A DNA stretch of 18,282 nt from Candidatus Shapirobacteria bacterium (GTDB taxonomy: Bacteria; Patescibacteriota; Microgenomatia; UBA12405): positions 1 to 18,282 of the forward strand of contig JAQVSW010000006.1 of NCBI GenBank assembly GCA_028700345.1, given 5' to 3'. Positions 1 through 7,282 of the stretch are shown piece by piece. A program made the position numbers and the translations under genes. Each line of letters starts with the position of its first letter. Position 1 is the stretch's first letter. The notes beneath the pieces are model-generated. The model was not told where the DNA came from. It did no database searches and saw only the letters and a list, made by a program, of their open reading frames with translations.

Positions 1-276
1 TTTAAACGCGATGGTAATGATGTTTACGTTAGTCAAAGTATTTCTATATCACAAGCAATATTAGGAGATATTATCGAAGTTCCTACTCTTAAAGAAAAAT
101 TAAAGCTTCGAGTCAAATCAGGGACTCAACCAAATACTCTCATTCGTCTTCGAGGCCAGGGCATTAAAGATGTTAATGGCTATGGGGTTGGTGATCTTTA
201 TATTCGCCTCAATATTGTCATTCCTTCGCGTCTATCCGCGAAACAAAAAGAACTTATCAACGAACTAGGGTTGTAA
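1..276 (+). CDS. dnaJ: DnaJ (Hsp40) chaperone, C-terminal fragment
   Basis: This is a partial gene: the reading frame is open from base 1 and ends at TAA 274-276, giving 91 residues. The fragment matches the last substrate-binding beta-sandwich of DnaJ/CbpA. It shows the family pattern of a segment SQAILGDIIEVPTL, then LKLRVKSGTQPNTLIRLRGQG, then VGDLYIRLNIVIPSRLSAKQ, with the usual short Lys/Glu-rich end (KELINELG). DnaJ is the cytosolic co-chaperone that delivers unfolded clients to DnaK and stimulates its ATPase. The J domain and any zinc-finger region lie outside the window, so DnaJ cannot be separated from the finger-less CbpA type. A promoter-like element and a terminator hairpin lie between it and nusA. 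Confidence 0.88.
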   Translation, partial: FKRDGNDVYVSQSISISQAILGDIIEVPTLKEKLKLRVKSGTQPNTLIRLRGQGIKDVNGYGVGDLYIRLNIVIPSRLSAKQKELINELGL

Positions 277-299
277 TTATCATTTTTAAGCCATTTTAG

Positions 300-308
300 T
301 GTTATAAT
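300..308 (+). promoter_or_regulatory. Extended -10 promoter upstream of nusA
   Basis: TGTTATAAT is a perfect TATAAT at 303-308 with the TGn extension at 300-302. No convincing -35 box is visible, which is normal for extended -10 promoters. The predicted start is near base 315, only about 16 bases before the terminator-like hairpin. Seen: the motif. Inferred: that it is used. Confidence 0.6.
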
Positions 309-330
309 ATCCAAGTTAATCTGTGGTATT

Positions 331-363
331 AGGAATGGGGGCCGTCGTGTCCCCATTTTTATT
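331..363 (+). terminator. Intrinsic terminator or attenuator hairpin before nusA
   Basis: AATGGGG (334-340) pairs perfectly with CCCCATT (351-357) around a 10-base loop. The stem can be lengthened by G-U and A-U pairs at 331-333/358-360. A run rich in T follows (TTTATTT). It is either the terminator of the dnaJ transcript or, because an extended -10 box lies just upstream, an attenuator in the nusA leader. Confidence 0.65.
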
Positions 364-379
364 TACCAAAAATACAAAT

Positions 380-1369
380 ATGGATATCAAAAGACTACCA
401 AAAACAGAATTTGCCGCCGCTGTGGCTCAAATTGCCGGTGAGCGCAATATTGATCCCCAGGAAATTATTGACGCCATTGAGGCTGGCTTAATTTCTGCCT
501 ATAGACGCGATCAAAAAGAACACGGTGTCATTGTTTCTGAGGATGCCGTTTTTGAAGTTGACCTCGCTCCAGAATCAGGTTCCTTTGCCATTTTTGAGAT
601 CGATAGTGAGAAAAAAAATAATGTGACTCCTCCAGGTTTTGGTCGTATTGCCGCCATGACTGCCAAGCAGGTTATAGATCAAAAGATTCACGAAGTTGAG
701 AGGGATACTATTATCGGCGAATACCGCCAAAAAACCGGTACATTAGTTCTCGGTGTGATTCTTCGAATCGATCCTTATCGGATGACAGTTGGGATTGGTA
801 AAACTGAAGGGATTTTTCCCAAAGAAGAACAAATTAAAAATGAATCTCTTGAAATTGGCTTAAAAAAATTATTTTTAATCAAGGAAATTCGTCAAGATGA
901 AACTACTGGCAAAAAAGATGTAATTCTTTCCCGTCGCGATCCTCAGTTTATTGTTCAACTTTTTATGCGTGAAGTTCCCGAAGTTAGCAATAGAGCCGTG
1001 GTCGTTGAAAAAATTGCCCGTGAAGCAGGCCAAAGAACAAAAATTGCCGTTTCCTCTTCTCAAAATGGCATTGACCCCGTTGGTTCTTGTATTGGCCAAA
1101 AAGGCTCTCGAATTCAATCGATTTTGAGCGAGCTTCCCTCTGAAGAAAAAGTCGATGTTGTCGCTTTTGCTAAAAATCAATCTCAATTTATCGTTAATGC
1201 TCTCTCTCCAGCTTCTGAGGTAAAGGTTATTTCCCTAAAAAATAACCTAGCGCAGGTGGAAGTTCCCGAGGATCAACTGGCGCTAGCCATTGGCGCTGGA
1301 GGCGAAAATGTTCGTCTGGCCGGAATTCTTACCGACGCTGATATCAAAGTTAGCGCTGCTAAAAAATAA
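380..1369 (+). CDS. nusA: Transcription elongation/termination factor NusA, compact form
   Basis: NusA binds RNA polymerase and nascent RNA and modulates pausing, termination and antitermination. The 329 residues run through an N-terminal polymerase-binding domain (about 1-110), an S1 domain (about 115-185), KH1 (about 190-275, with EKIAREAGQRTKIAV and the IGQKG loop at 238-242) and KH2 (about 278-329, with IGAGGENVRLAG). There is no C-terminal acidic-repeat extension as in Escherichia coli. The start is placed at ATG 380. An upstream in-frame GTG at 323 would add 19 residues encoded by the terminator hairpin and is unlikely. No Shine-Dalgarno sequence is evident. infB follows after 27 bases and is probably co-transcribed, as in most bacteria. 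Confidence 0.95.
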   Translation: MDIKRLPKTEFAAAVAQIAGERNIDPQEIIDAIEAGLISAYRRDQKEHGVIVSEDAVFEVDLAPESGSFAIFEIDSEKKNNVTPPGFGRIAAMTAKQVIDQKIHEVERDTIIGEYRQKTGTLVLGVILRIDPYRMTVGIGKTEGIFPKEEQIKNESLEIGLKKLFLIKEIRQDETTGKKDVILSRRDPQFIVQLFMREVPEVSNRAVVVEKIAREAGQRTKIAVSSSQNGIDPVGSCIGQKGSRIQSILSELPSEEKVDVVAFAKNQSQFIVNALSPASEVKVISLKNNLAQVEVPEDQLALAIGAGGENVRLAGILTDADIKVSAAKK

Positions 1370-1396
1370 GTTTTTTAAATTAATTTTTTATACAAT

Positions 1397-2842
1397 ATGA
1401 CCATAAATTCGGCAAATAAATTTCGTCCCCCCATTGTCACTGTCATGGGTCATATTGACCATGGTAAAACCACTCTCCTGGATCGTATTCGCGATGCTCG
1501 TGTGGCTCAGAAAGAATCTGGTGGTATTACTCAGCATATTAATTCTTATCAAACCGAAGTTAAATTAAAAAATGGCAAGTCAGGCCTGATTACCTTTATC
1601 GATACTCCTGGTCATGCTGCTTTTTGCTCCATGCGGGCTCGAGGTGCCGACATTACTGACTTAATCGTGCTCGTTGTCTCTGCCACAGATGGCGTTATGG
1701 CTCAAACAAAAGAATGTATAAAACAAATTAAGACTTTAAATGTTCCCGTCATTGTAGCTCTGACAAAGTATGATCTTGACACTCGTCAACCAGAAATGGT
1801 TAAAGGTCAGCTCGTAGAGATGGATTTAACTCCCGAAGAGTATGGTGGTCAAATAGCTGTCCTTCCCATTTCTGCCAAAAATGGCACTGGTATCGAAGAA
1901 CTGTTGGATTTAATTTTACTAAATGCTGAGATTATGGAATTAAAAGATGAATCAGAGGCCCCTCTAGAGGCTGTCGTTATTGAATCCAAATTAGATACTA
2001 CTCGCGGCCCCATCGCCGCCGTCATTATCAAAAAAGGTATTTTAAGACTGGGTGATCAAATTTATGCCGAAAATATTTCCGGCAAAGTCAAGGCTCTTCT
2101 TGATTCTTCAGGAAAAAACATAAAAGAGGCTGCTCCCAGTACTCCAGTTGAAATTTTAGGATTTGAAAAAGTTCCCATAGTTGGATCAATTATCACTAAT
2201 CATTTTTCGGAAAGTAATATTGAACCTCCAGTTAACGATAAATTAACCATTCCAGATTCAGAAGTACCTCATTTAAACCTTGTCATTAAAGCGGATGTTG
2301 AGGGGACTTTAGAAGCTTTAAAAAATTCACTTAGTGATGATGTTAATTTAATTTATACTGGGATCGGACCTGTCAATGATAATGATATCGTTGCCGCCAA
2401 AACTAGCCAAGCCGAAATTTTTGCTTTTAATGTTCCCGTTAGCAAAACTATCAAAAATTTAGCCGATAATGAGAAAGTTCTTATTTTCGAATCAAAGATA
2501 ATTTACGAAATTATTGAAAATATTCAGGCTCAGGTATTAAAAATGCTTGATCCTACCATCGAAGATACCATCATTGGCGAGGGGACTATTATTGCCGAAT
2601 TCAAAATCGAAAAAGTCCGTATTGCTGGGATAAAAATTACAAAAGGGGAAATGACAAAGGGCGACGCTGTTCATCTTATGCGCGAGGGTAAAATTATCAA
2701 AAATACTCAAATTGAAGGTATCCGTCAAGGCAAAGACATTGTTGAAAAAATTAAAGTTGGGCATGATTGTGGCATGACTTTCCGTCCCTATGTTGACTTT
2801 AAAATAAACGATGCTATAATAGCCTATAAGAATTCAAAATAG
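1397..2842 (+). CDS. infB: Translation initiation factor IF-2, short form
   Basis: IF-2 is the GTPase that brings fMet-tRNA to the 30S subunit and promotes subunit joining. The 481-aa protein has only the conserved core: the G domain starts almost at once, with GHIDHGKTT at 18-26 (G1), GGIT at 42-45 (G2), DTPGH at 69-73 (G3), TKYD at 123-126 (G4) and SAK at 159-161 (G5). It is followed by domain II, domain III (IKADVEGTLEAL) and the fMet-tRNA-binding C-terminal barrel (GHDCGMTFRPYVDFKINDAIIAY). The long variable N-terminal region of many IF-2 proteins is absent. G4 reads TKYD rather than the usual NKxD. The start ATG 1397 comes 27 bases after nusA with no clear ribosome binding site, although TACAAT directly abuts it. 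Confidence 0.95.
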   Translation: MTINSANKFRPPIVTVMGHIDHGKTTLLDRIRDARVAQKESGGITQHINSYQTEVKLKNGKSGLITFIDTPGHAAFCSMRARGADITDLIVLVVSATDGVMAQTKECIKQIKTLNVPVIVALTKYDLDTRQPEMVKGQLVEMDLTPEEYGGQIAVLPISAKNGTGIEELLDLILLNAEIMELKDESEAPLEAVVIESKLDTTRGPIAAVIIKKGILRLGDQIYAENISGKVKALLDSSGKNIKEAAPSTPVEILGFEKVPIVGSIITNHFSESNIEPPVNDKLTIPDSEVPHLNLVIKADVEGTLEALKNSLSDDVNLIYTGIGPVNDNDIVAAKTSQAEIFAFNVPVSKTIKNLADNEKVLIFESKIIYEIIENIQAQVLKMLDPTIEDTIIGEGTIIAEFKIEKVRIAGIKITKGEMTKGDAVHLMREGKIIKNTQIEGIRQGKDIVEKIKVGHDCGMTFRPYVDFKINDAIIAYKNSK

Positions 2843-2867
2843 TCGTTTATTTGTAAGCAGGACAAAT

Positions 2868-3668
2868 ATGAAAAATTATAATGTTACTGAAATTAAAAAT
2901 TTTATTACCAGTGCCAAAAGCACTCTTATTGCTGTTCCGACCCTAAACGTCGATAGTCTTGGAGCGGCTTTAGCTTTAGGTTTAGCCTTAAAAAAACAAG
3001 GCAAAGAAGTAAAAGTTTTTTGTCCTCAAAAACCTGATCAAAATTATCAAAAATTAAGTGGTTTAGAGCTTTTAGTTGATAATTATTCTAATTCCGATTT
3101 AGTTGTCTCCCTCGATTATCCCATTGATCAAATTGAAGCTGTTTCTTATAACGATGATGGTGGTCACCTTAATCTTGTTGTTAAGACCAAATCCGGAGCT
3201 GCTAAAGTCGAAACCAATCAAATTATTATTAATAATAACGGTTCTGCGGCTGATGTTTGTTTTATGCTTGGCGATGAAGCTCCGCTTGGAGTATCCGCCT
3301 CGATGGTTAATCAGGGAAACTGGGTATTAATTACTCCCTCGCAGGTCAACAAAACTTGGGCTAAAGCCACTATTTTTGATCCTGATGCTCCTTTCTCTGA
3401 GATTTTTACCTTTTTATTGCCTATGCTTGGTTTAAATTTAGATCTTGATTCTGGTAAAGATCTCTTAATTGGTTTACGGGTTGCTACTCAGTCTTTCAGT
3501 GTTAATGTCTCTCCGGAGACTTTTGAAGCTGGAGCTATCTGTCTTCGCGCCACTCAGCCTGTTGAAAATATGGCTGCTCCCGCTGAAGCTATGCCAATTG
3601 AAAATATCGAGAAATCCGGCAATTTACTTTCAGGTTCGAGTAAGCCCAATCCTACTCCTACCGCCTAA
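2868..3668 (+). CDS. Degenerate DHH-family-like protein of unknown function
   Basis: The 266-aa product begins with a Rossmann-like stretch, VPTLNVDSLGAALALGLAL (23-41) followed by KKQGKEVKVFCP. This resembles motif I of DHH phosphoesterases such as NrnA (H-x-N-P-D-G-D-A-x-G-S). Of that motif only N27 and D29 remain; the His and the second Asp are replaced by Thr and Leu. A second strand, DLVVSLD (77-83), could be motif II, but no DHH triplet follows. The C-terminus is Pro/Ala/Ser-rich and probably disordered. An AGGA stands 9 bases before ATG 2868, one of the few Shine-Dalgarno-like sites in the window. It lies between infB and rpsO, where nrnA is common in other bacteria, so I infer a non-catalytic NrnA relative. 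Function unknown. Confidence 0.72.
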   Translation: MKNYNVTEIKNFITSAKSTLIAVPTLNVDSLGAALALGLALKKQGKEVKVFCPQKPDQNYQKLSGLELLVDNYSNSDLVVSLDYPIDQIEAVSYNDDGGHLNLVVKTKSGAAKVETNQIIINNNGSAADVCFMLGDEAPLGVSASMVNQGNWVLITPSQVNKTWAKATIFDPDAPFSEIFTFLLPMLGLNLDLDSGKDLLIGLRVATQSFSVNVSPETFEAGAICLRATQPVENMAAPAEAMPIENIEKSGNLLSGSSKPNPTPTA

Positions 3669-3681
3669 TTTTTGATTTTTG

Positions 3682-3690
3682 TGCTACAAT
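3682..3690 (+). promoter_or_regulatory. Extended -10 promoter of rpsO-pnp
   Basis: TGCTACAAT combines TGn (3682-3684) with TACAAT (3685-3690), five of six matches to TATAAT. A start near 3697 is predicted, giving a leader of about 67 bases before the rpsO ATG. No -35 box is recognised. Confidence 0.6.
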
Positions 3691-3700
3691 ACCTCTACAC

Positions 3701-3752
3701 TAAATACGGTTTTTCAGTAGCCATTCTGAAATATTACATTTTACCGTTATTA
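3701..3752 (+). promoter_or_regulatory. Structured rpsO leader, candidate S15 autoregulatory RNA
   Basis: Two nested stems can form in the leader. The inner one pairs TTTCAG (3712-3717) with CTGAAA (3726-3731) around an 8-base loop. The outer one pairs ACGGT (3706-3710) with ACCGT (3743-3747) and continues beyond a 2x2 internal loop as TAA/TTA (3701-3703/3750-3752). Ribosomal protein S15 is known to repress its own mRNA through several unrelated leader folds, so this is a reasonable candidate. The assignment is an inference from position and pairing only. Confidence 0.4.
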
Positions 3753-3763
3753 GCGTTTTATCT

Positions 3764-4033
3764 ATGGCATTAACTACCGAAGAAAAAAGCGAAATTATTT
3801 CCAAATATTCCCAGGCCAAGGGTGATACTGGTTCTCCTGAAATCCAGGTTGCGATTCTGAGTAAAGAAATCGAAAAACTTCAAGGACATCTGGGTGAAAA
3901 TAAACACGATTCTCCCGCCAAAAGGGGACTTTTAAGTAAACTAGCCAAGCGTCGTCGTTTGCTTCGCTATCTGTCAATCCACAACGAAGATCGTTATCAA
4001 AAAATTATCAAGAGCCTAAATCTTAAAAAATAA
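3764..4033 (+). CDS. rpsO: 30S ribosomal protein S15 (uS15)
   Basis: S15 binds the central domain of 16S rRNA early in small-subunit assembly and forms bridge B4 with the 50S subunit. The 89-aa length is exactly that of the family. Typical segments are all present: the N-terminal helix, GDTGSPEIQVAILSKEIEKL, HDSPAKRGLLSKLAKRRRLLRYL, and the C-terminal DRYQKIIKSLNL. The start at ATG 3764 gives the canonical MALTxEEK opening. No Shine-Dalgarno is seen. pnp follows after only two bases, so the two genes are co-transcribed, as in Escherichia coli and many other bacteria. Arginine codons are mostly CGT/CGC, typical of a highly expressed gene here. Confidence 0.98.
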   Translation: MALTTEEKSEIISKYSQAKGDTGSPEIQVAILSKEIEKLQGHLGENKHDSPAKRGLLSKLAKRRRLLRYLSIHNEDRYQKIIKSLNLKK

Positions 4034-4035
4034 AC

Positions 4036-6234
4036 ATGACTAAAAATTCAACTGATATTGTTGTTGGTGACAAAAAAATTACCCTTACTACTGGGCAATT
4101 GGCTCCTCAGGCCAGTGGCGCCGTTTTAGCTCAAATGGGCAAGACAGTCGTTTTGGCCACCGTTGTTTTAGGAGCCATTGACAAAAGTAAAGATTATTTT
4201 CCTCTTTCAGTTGAATTTGCCGACAAGCTTTATGCTGGTGGTTTAATTAAAGGTGGTAAATGGATCAAACGTGAAGGTGGTCCCTCTGATACCGCCATTC
4301 TTTTTGGTCGTATTATCGACAGATCCATTCGTCCTTTATTTTTTTCAGATTTTAAATACGAAGTTCAAGTAATTGTCACTGTTTTAAGTAATGACAAAGA
4401 TAATGATGTAGTTATTCCCGCTTTTACCGCTGTTTCCGCTGCTCTCATGCTTTCGGAGATTCCTTTTAACGGTCCTGTTTCTATAGTTCGCATCGGTTCT
4501 GAAAATAAGGAATTAAAACTTTTTCCCACTCTTACTGATCTTCAAAAATCCTCATTAGACCTCTTGGTCTGCAAAGATTCCGAGGGTATTAATATGATCG
4601 AGGCTGATGCCAATATTGTTGACAACGAGACTGCCCTCAAGGCTATGGAACTCGGGTTTAAAACCGGTGATGAGATAAATAAGCAGTTAGTCGAATTTAC
4701 CAAAAAATACGGCAAAAAAAAGATTGAGTATGAATCTCTTGCTCCTTCAAAAGAACTTATTGCCGAGGTTGAAAAACTCGTCAAAAAAGAACTCGATGAG
4801 TTTATGCCAGATGGTGTTGATGGTTCTCATATTGCCTCTGAAGAAAAAATCAAAGAAAAGGTTAAGCAGGCTTTTGAAGCTAAAATAAAAGCCGAGCAGG
4901 TTGAAGCTAATCAGGTTATTGAAGCGGTTGACATTCTGGTTCGTCAATACCTTCGCGAATCTACCCTAAAAGGGGTTCGTTTCGACAAAAGAGCCTTTGA
5001 TGAAATTCGTCCTCTGGAAATTGAAGTAGGAGTTTTGCCAATGACTCACGGCTCCGCTCTTTTTCAGCGTGGTTTAACTCAAGCTTTAACCATCACCACT
5101 CTTGGTTCTCTGGCCGAACAACAGTATCTTCAAAGTAGTAACGGTGAAATTTCCAAGCGTTATATTCATTATTATTCTGCCGCTCCTTTCTCCACCGGTC
5201 AAACTGGTCGTTTTGGTCGTCCCGGTCGTCGTGAGGTCGGACACGGTGCTCTTGCCGAAAAAGCCCTAATTCCCGTCATTCCTTCAATTGAAGAATTTCC
5301 CTATACCATTACTCTCACCTCAGAAGTGATGTCTCAAAACGGTTCTTCGTCTATGGCTTCTACCTGTGGCTCTACTCTTTCTCTGATGGATGCCGGTGTT
5401 CCCATTAAAGACAAAGTCGCCGGTATTTCTATTGGAATGGTTTCTGATGATAAAGGAAAATATGTTTTATTAACCGACATTGCTGGTATCGAGGATCACT
5501 GTGGCGATATGGATTTTAAAATTACTGGTACCCGCACTGGGATTACCGCTATTCAGCTTGATATAAAAAGAATGGGATTATCCATGCAAATGATTACCGA
5601 TACTTTTATTGCTTCTACTAAAGCTCGTTTGCAAATTTTAGACAAGATTGATTCCGTCCTCTCCGAGCCCCGTAAAGAATTATCTCCTTATGCCCCAAAG
5701 ATCAAATTAATTATATTGCCCGAAGATAAAATCGGTGAAGTAATTGGCTCAGGTGGCAAAACTATTAAAGCCTTAATGGAAAAATATGGGGTTGAAATTG
5801 ATATTGATGATAATGGTCGTGCCTCTATTTCCTCGATTGATGTCGAAAAAATTGATAAATGTGCCTTCGAAATTGAATCCATGATTAAAGAAGTTCAAAT
5901 TGGCGAAGAATATGAAGGTGTAGTTACTCGGGTTGAAGCCTATGGTGCCTTTATCGAATTTTTACCTGGTCGCGAGGCCCTGCTCCATGTTTCTGAAATG
6001 AGTGGGGGATTCCTTTCAGACCCATCTTCTATCATCAAAGTCGGTGACAAGCTAAATATCAAAATCTCCGGTTTCAATGATAATCATCAAATAAAATTAA
6101 GCTCTCCTGAGTTTAAAGCCGCTCATCCCGGTAACGCCAATTCTATGCCGGAACGTCAAGGTCCTAGTGCTTCGGGTCGCCCTCCTTTCCGAAATTTTAG
6201 TAGCCCAAGTGGCCAAAACCGCGGGAGAAGATAA
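4036..6234 (+). CDS. pnp: Polyribonucleotide nucleotidyltransferase (PNPase)
   Basis: PNPase is a trimeric 3'-5' phosphorolytic exoribonuclease that also adds 3' tails. The 732 residues contain the first RNase PH core (about 10-150), a helical linker (about 235-310), the catalytic second RNase PH core (about 315-545), a KH domain (about 555-618, with the GSGG loop at 571-574) and an S1 domain (about 622-690). Catalytic landmarks are intact: phosphate-binding GSSSMAS at 436-442 and the Asp pair in DHCGDMDFK (487-495). The tail is basic and Gly/Arg-rich (GQNRGRR). A small divergence is FQRGLTQ where FTRGETQ is usual. The gene starts two bases after rpsO and ends 16 bases from a convergent gene, with no obvious strong terminator between. 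Confidence 0.97.
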   Translation: MTKNSTDIVVGDKKITLTTGQLAPQASGAVLAQMGKTVVLATVVLGAIDKSKDYFPLSVEFADKLYAGGLIKGGKWIKREGGPSDTAILFGRIIDRSIRPLFFSDFKYEVQVIVTVLSNDKDNDVVIPAFTAVSAALMLSEIPFNGPVSIVRIGSENKELKLFPTLTDLQKSSLDLLVCKDSEGINMIEADANIVDNETALKAMELGFKTGDEINKQLVEFTKKYGKKKIEYESLAPSKELIAEVEKLVKKELDEFMPDGVDGSHIASEEKIKEKVKQAFEAKIKAEQVEANQVIEAVDILVRQYLRESTLKGVRFDKRAFDEIRPLEIEVGVLPMTHGSALFQRGLTQALTITTLGSLAEQQYLQSSNGEISKRYIHYYSAAPFSTGQTGRFGRPGRREVGHGALAEKALIPVIPSIEEFPYTITLTSEVMSQNGSSSMASTCGSTLSLMDAGVPIKDKVAGISIGMVSDDKGKYVLLTDIAGIEDHCGDMDFKITGTRTGITAIQLDIKRMGLSMQMITDTFIASTKARLQILDKIDSVLSEPRKELSPYAPKIKLIILPEDKIGEVIGSGGKTIKALMEKYGVEIDIDDNGRASISSIDVEKIDKCAFEIESMIKEVQIGEEYEGVVTRVEAYGAFIEFLPGREALLHVSEMSGGFLSDPSSIIKVGDKLNIKISGFNDNHQIKLSSPEFKAAHPGNANSMPERQGPSASGRPPFRNFSSPSGQNRGRR

Positions 6235-6250
6235 CTCAAAATTTCTTATC

Positions 6251-7243
6251 TCATTGAATATCTTCAACTTTTACCTCTCTATACACTGAAAAAGTTTTAG
6301 GTGCCAAGAATATATTTCCAACCCCTTCTTCCATACGCATTGCTTTCTCACTATGACTTATCTCCAAAGGAATAGCCAAAGATCTAGTAATTTTGTAAGG
6401 CCTAATTTCATAAATATGAGTTATGTCTTCTAAGCGAAGACCTTCCTCTTGTGTATTTACAACAACCTCATGTTTTGATGGTCGACTAATATCTGAGTCA
6501 GGCATTTTTATTGAAAATACATAAGATGGTTGTTCGAAAGTAGGTTGATTAAAACCACTTCCCCAAGCAGCATAGTAAAAAGCAATTTCAGAATTATCGG
6601 CAAAAAATAACTCATGTGGTTTATCTAGCTGAGGTAAGCCTTGCTCGACCTCACCTGATCTTGTTTTTCCATTTTCAATAAATTTGCGCATTAACTTATA
6701 ATCTATACCCCGAAATATTAGTGGCACACCATCTTTACTCTCTGGAATTTCACCTTCTTTGGGTTTACACATGGGAATATGTTGGGCAACTACATTAGGA
6801 TTTGAATGGATGGGTTCTTCAAATAATGGATCTCTAAGTTGGTCAAGAGAAAAAGGGGGAGAAGGAGCTTCTGCTACTTCTGAAATTGGTAACAAAATTT
6901 TCCAACCCTCTTCAAATTTAGGAGTAATATTTCCGTTCTCGTCAATCTTTGCAATCTTTGTATCAACAAAAGTATCTGGCGATAAAGAAAAAATGTTTTC
7001 ATTGATGAAAGGTTCCAGTGTCAAAAATCCATCTTCGTAGTCACTTTTTTTTGCCTCATAAATTCCATGCCACTTATCGGAATTCATTTGAAGAATATTT
7101 CCCCAACTAAATTTACCATCTCCAGAAATAATCCGAGGATATGGTAAAGTTTGCAACCAATCTCTGTTTTGATATATTTCCTGACTTTGTGGTTTTTTTA
7201 TTAAACTGATATCAGGTTGTATCGGTATCTCGTTGTCTATCAT
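6251..7243 (-). CDS. Orphan protein with possible ADP-ribosyltransferase-like C-terminal half
   Basis: I do not recognise this 330-aa soluble protein; it has no signal peptide or membrane span. The N-terminal half is acidic and aromatic-rich. The C-terminal half (from about residue 170) shows LIFRGIDY (R178), then FFADNSEIAFYYAA (213-226), YVFSIKMPD, HEVVV (258-262) and DITHIYEIRPYKI. The order of an Arg-Gly strand, an aromatic-AxxYA helix and late acidic strands recalls ADP-ribosyltransferase folds, but that is weak inference. The start is ATG 7243: an in-frame GTG at 7261 abuts a TATAAT (7258-7253) that should be its promoter. It is the only minus-strand gene here. It ends in TGA, and 6 of its 12 Arg codons are AGA/AGG, suggesting acquisition or relaxed expression. 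Confidence 0.78.
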   Translation of the reverse strand: MIDNEIPIQPDISLIKKPQSQEIYQNRDWLQTLPYPRIISGDGKFSWGNILQMNSDKWHGIYEAKKSDYEDGFLTLEPFINENIFSLSPDTFVDTKIAKIDENGNITPKFEEGWKILLPISEVAEAPSPPFSLDQLRDPLFEEPIHSNPNVVAQHIPMCKPKEGEIPESKDGVPLIFRGIDYKLMRKFIENGKTRSGEVEQGLPQLDKPHELFFADNSEIAFYYAAWGSGFNQPTFEQPSYVFSIKMPDSDISRPSKHEVVVNTQEEGLRLEDITHIYEIRPYKITRSLAIPLEISHSEKAMRMEEGVGNIFLAPKTFSVYREVKVEDIQ

Positions 7244-7252
7244 AATTAAAAA

Positions 7253-7258
7253 ATTATA
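7253..7258 (-). promoter_or_regulatory. -10 box of the minus-strand orphan gene
   Basis: On the minus strand this reads TATAAT (preceded by GTG), nine bases before ATG 7243, so the mRNA would have almost no leader. It lies back-to-back with the -10 box of the divergent Lon-like gene, only 12 bases away. Confidence 0.55.
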
Positions 7259-7270
7259 CACAAATTCCTG

Positions 7271-7276
7271 TATACT
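7271..7276 (+). promoter_or_regulatory. -10 box of the Lon-like ATPase gene (leaderless)
   Basis: TATACT is followed by exactly six bases and then the GTG start at 7283, so transcription from this box should begin at the start codon itself. No -35 box is seen: a 17-bp spacer would place it in an A-run inside the divergent promoter. Confidence 0.55.
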
Positions 7277-7282
7277 TTTCTT

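Noticed and set aside
323..379. A 19-residue N-terminal extension of NusA from the in-frame GTG at 323
   Set aside because: It would be encoded by the terminator-like hairpin and its loop and has no counterpart in NusA. The ATG at 380 gives the normal family N-terminus.
6229..6251. AGATAA/TTATCT inverted repeat between pnp and the convergent gene as a terminator
   Set aside because: Six A/T-rich pairs with an 11-base loop and no T-run is too weak to call.
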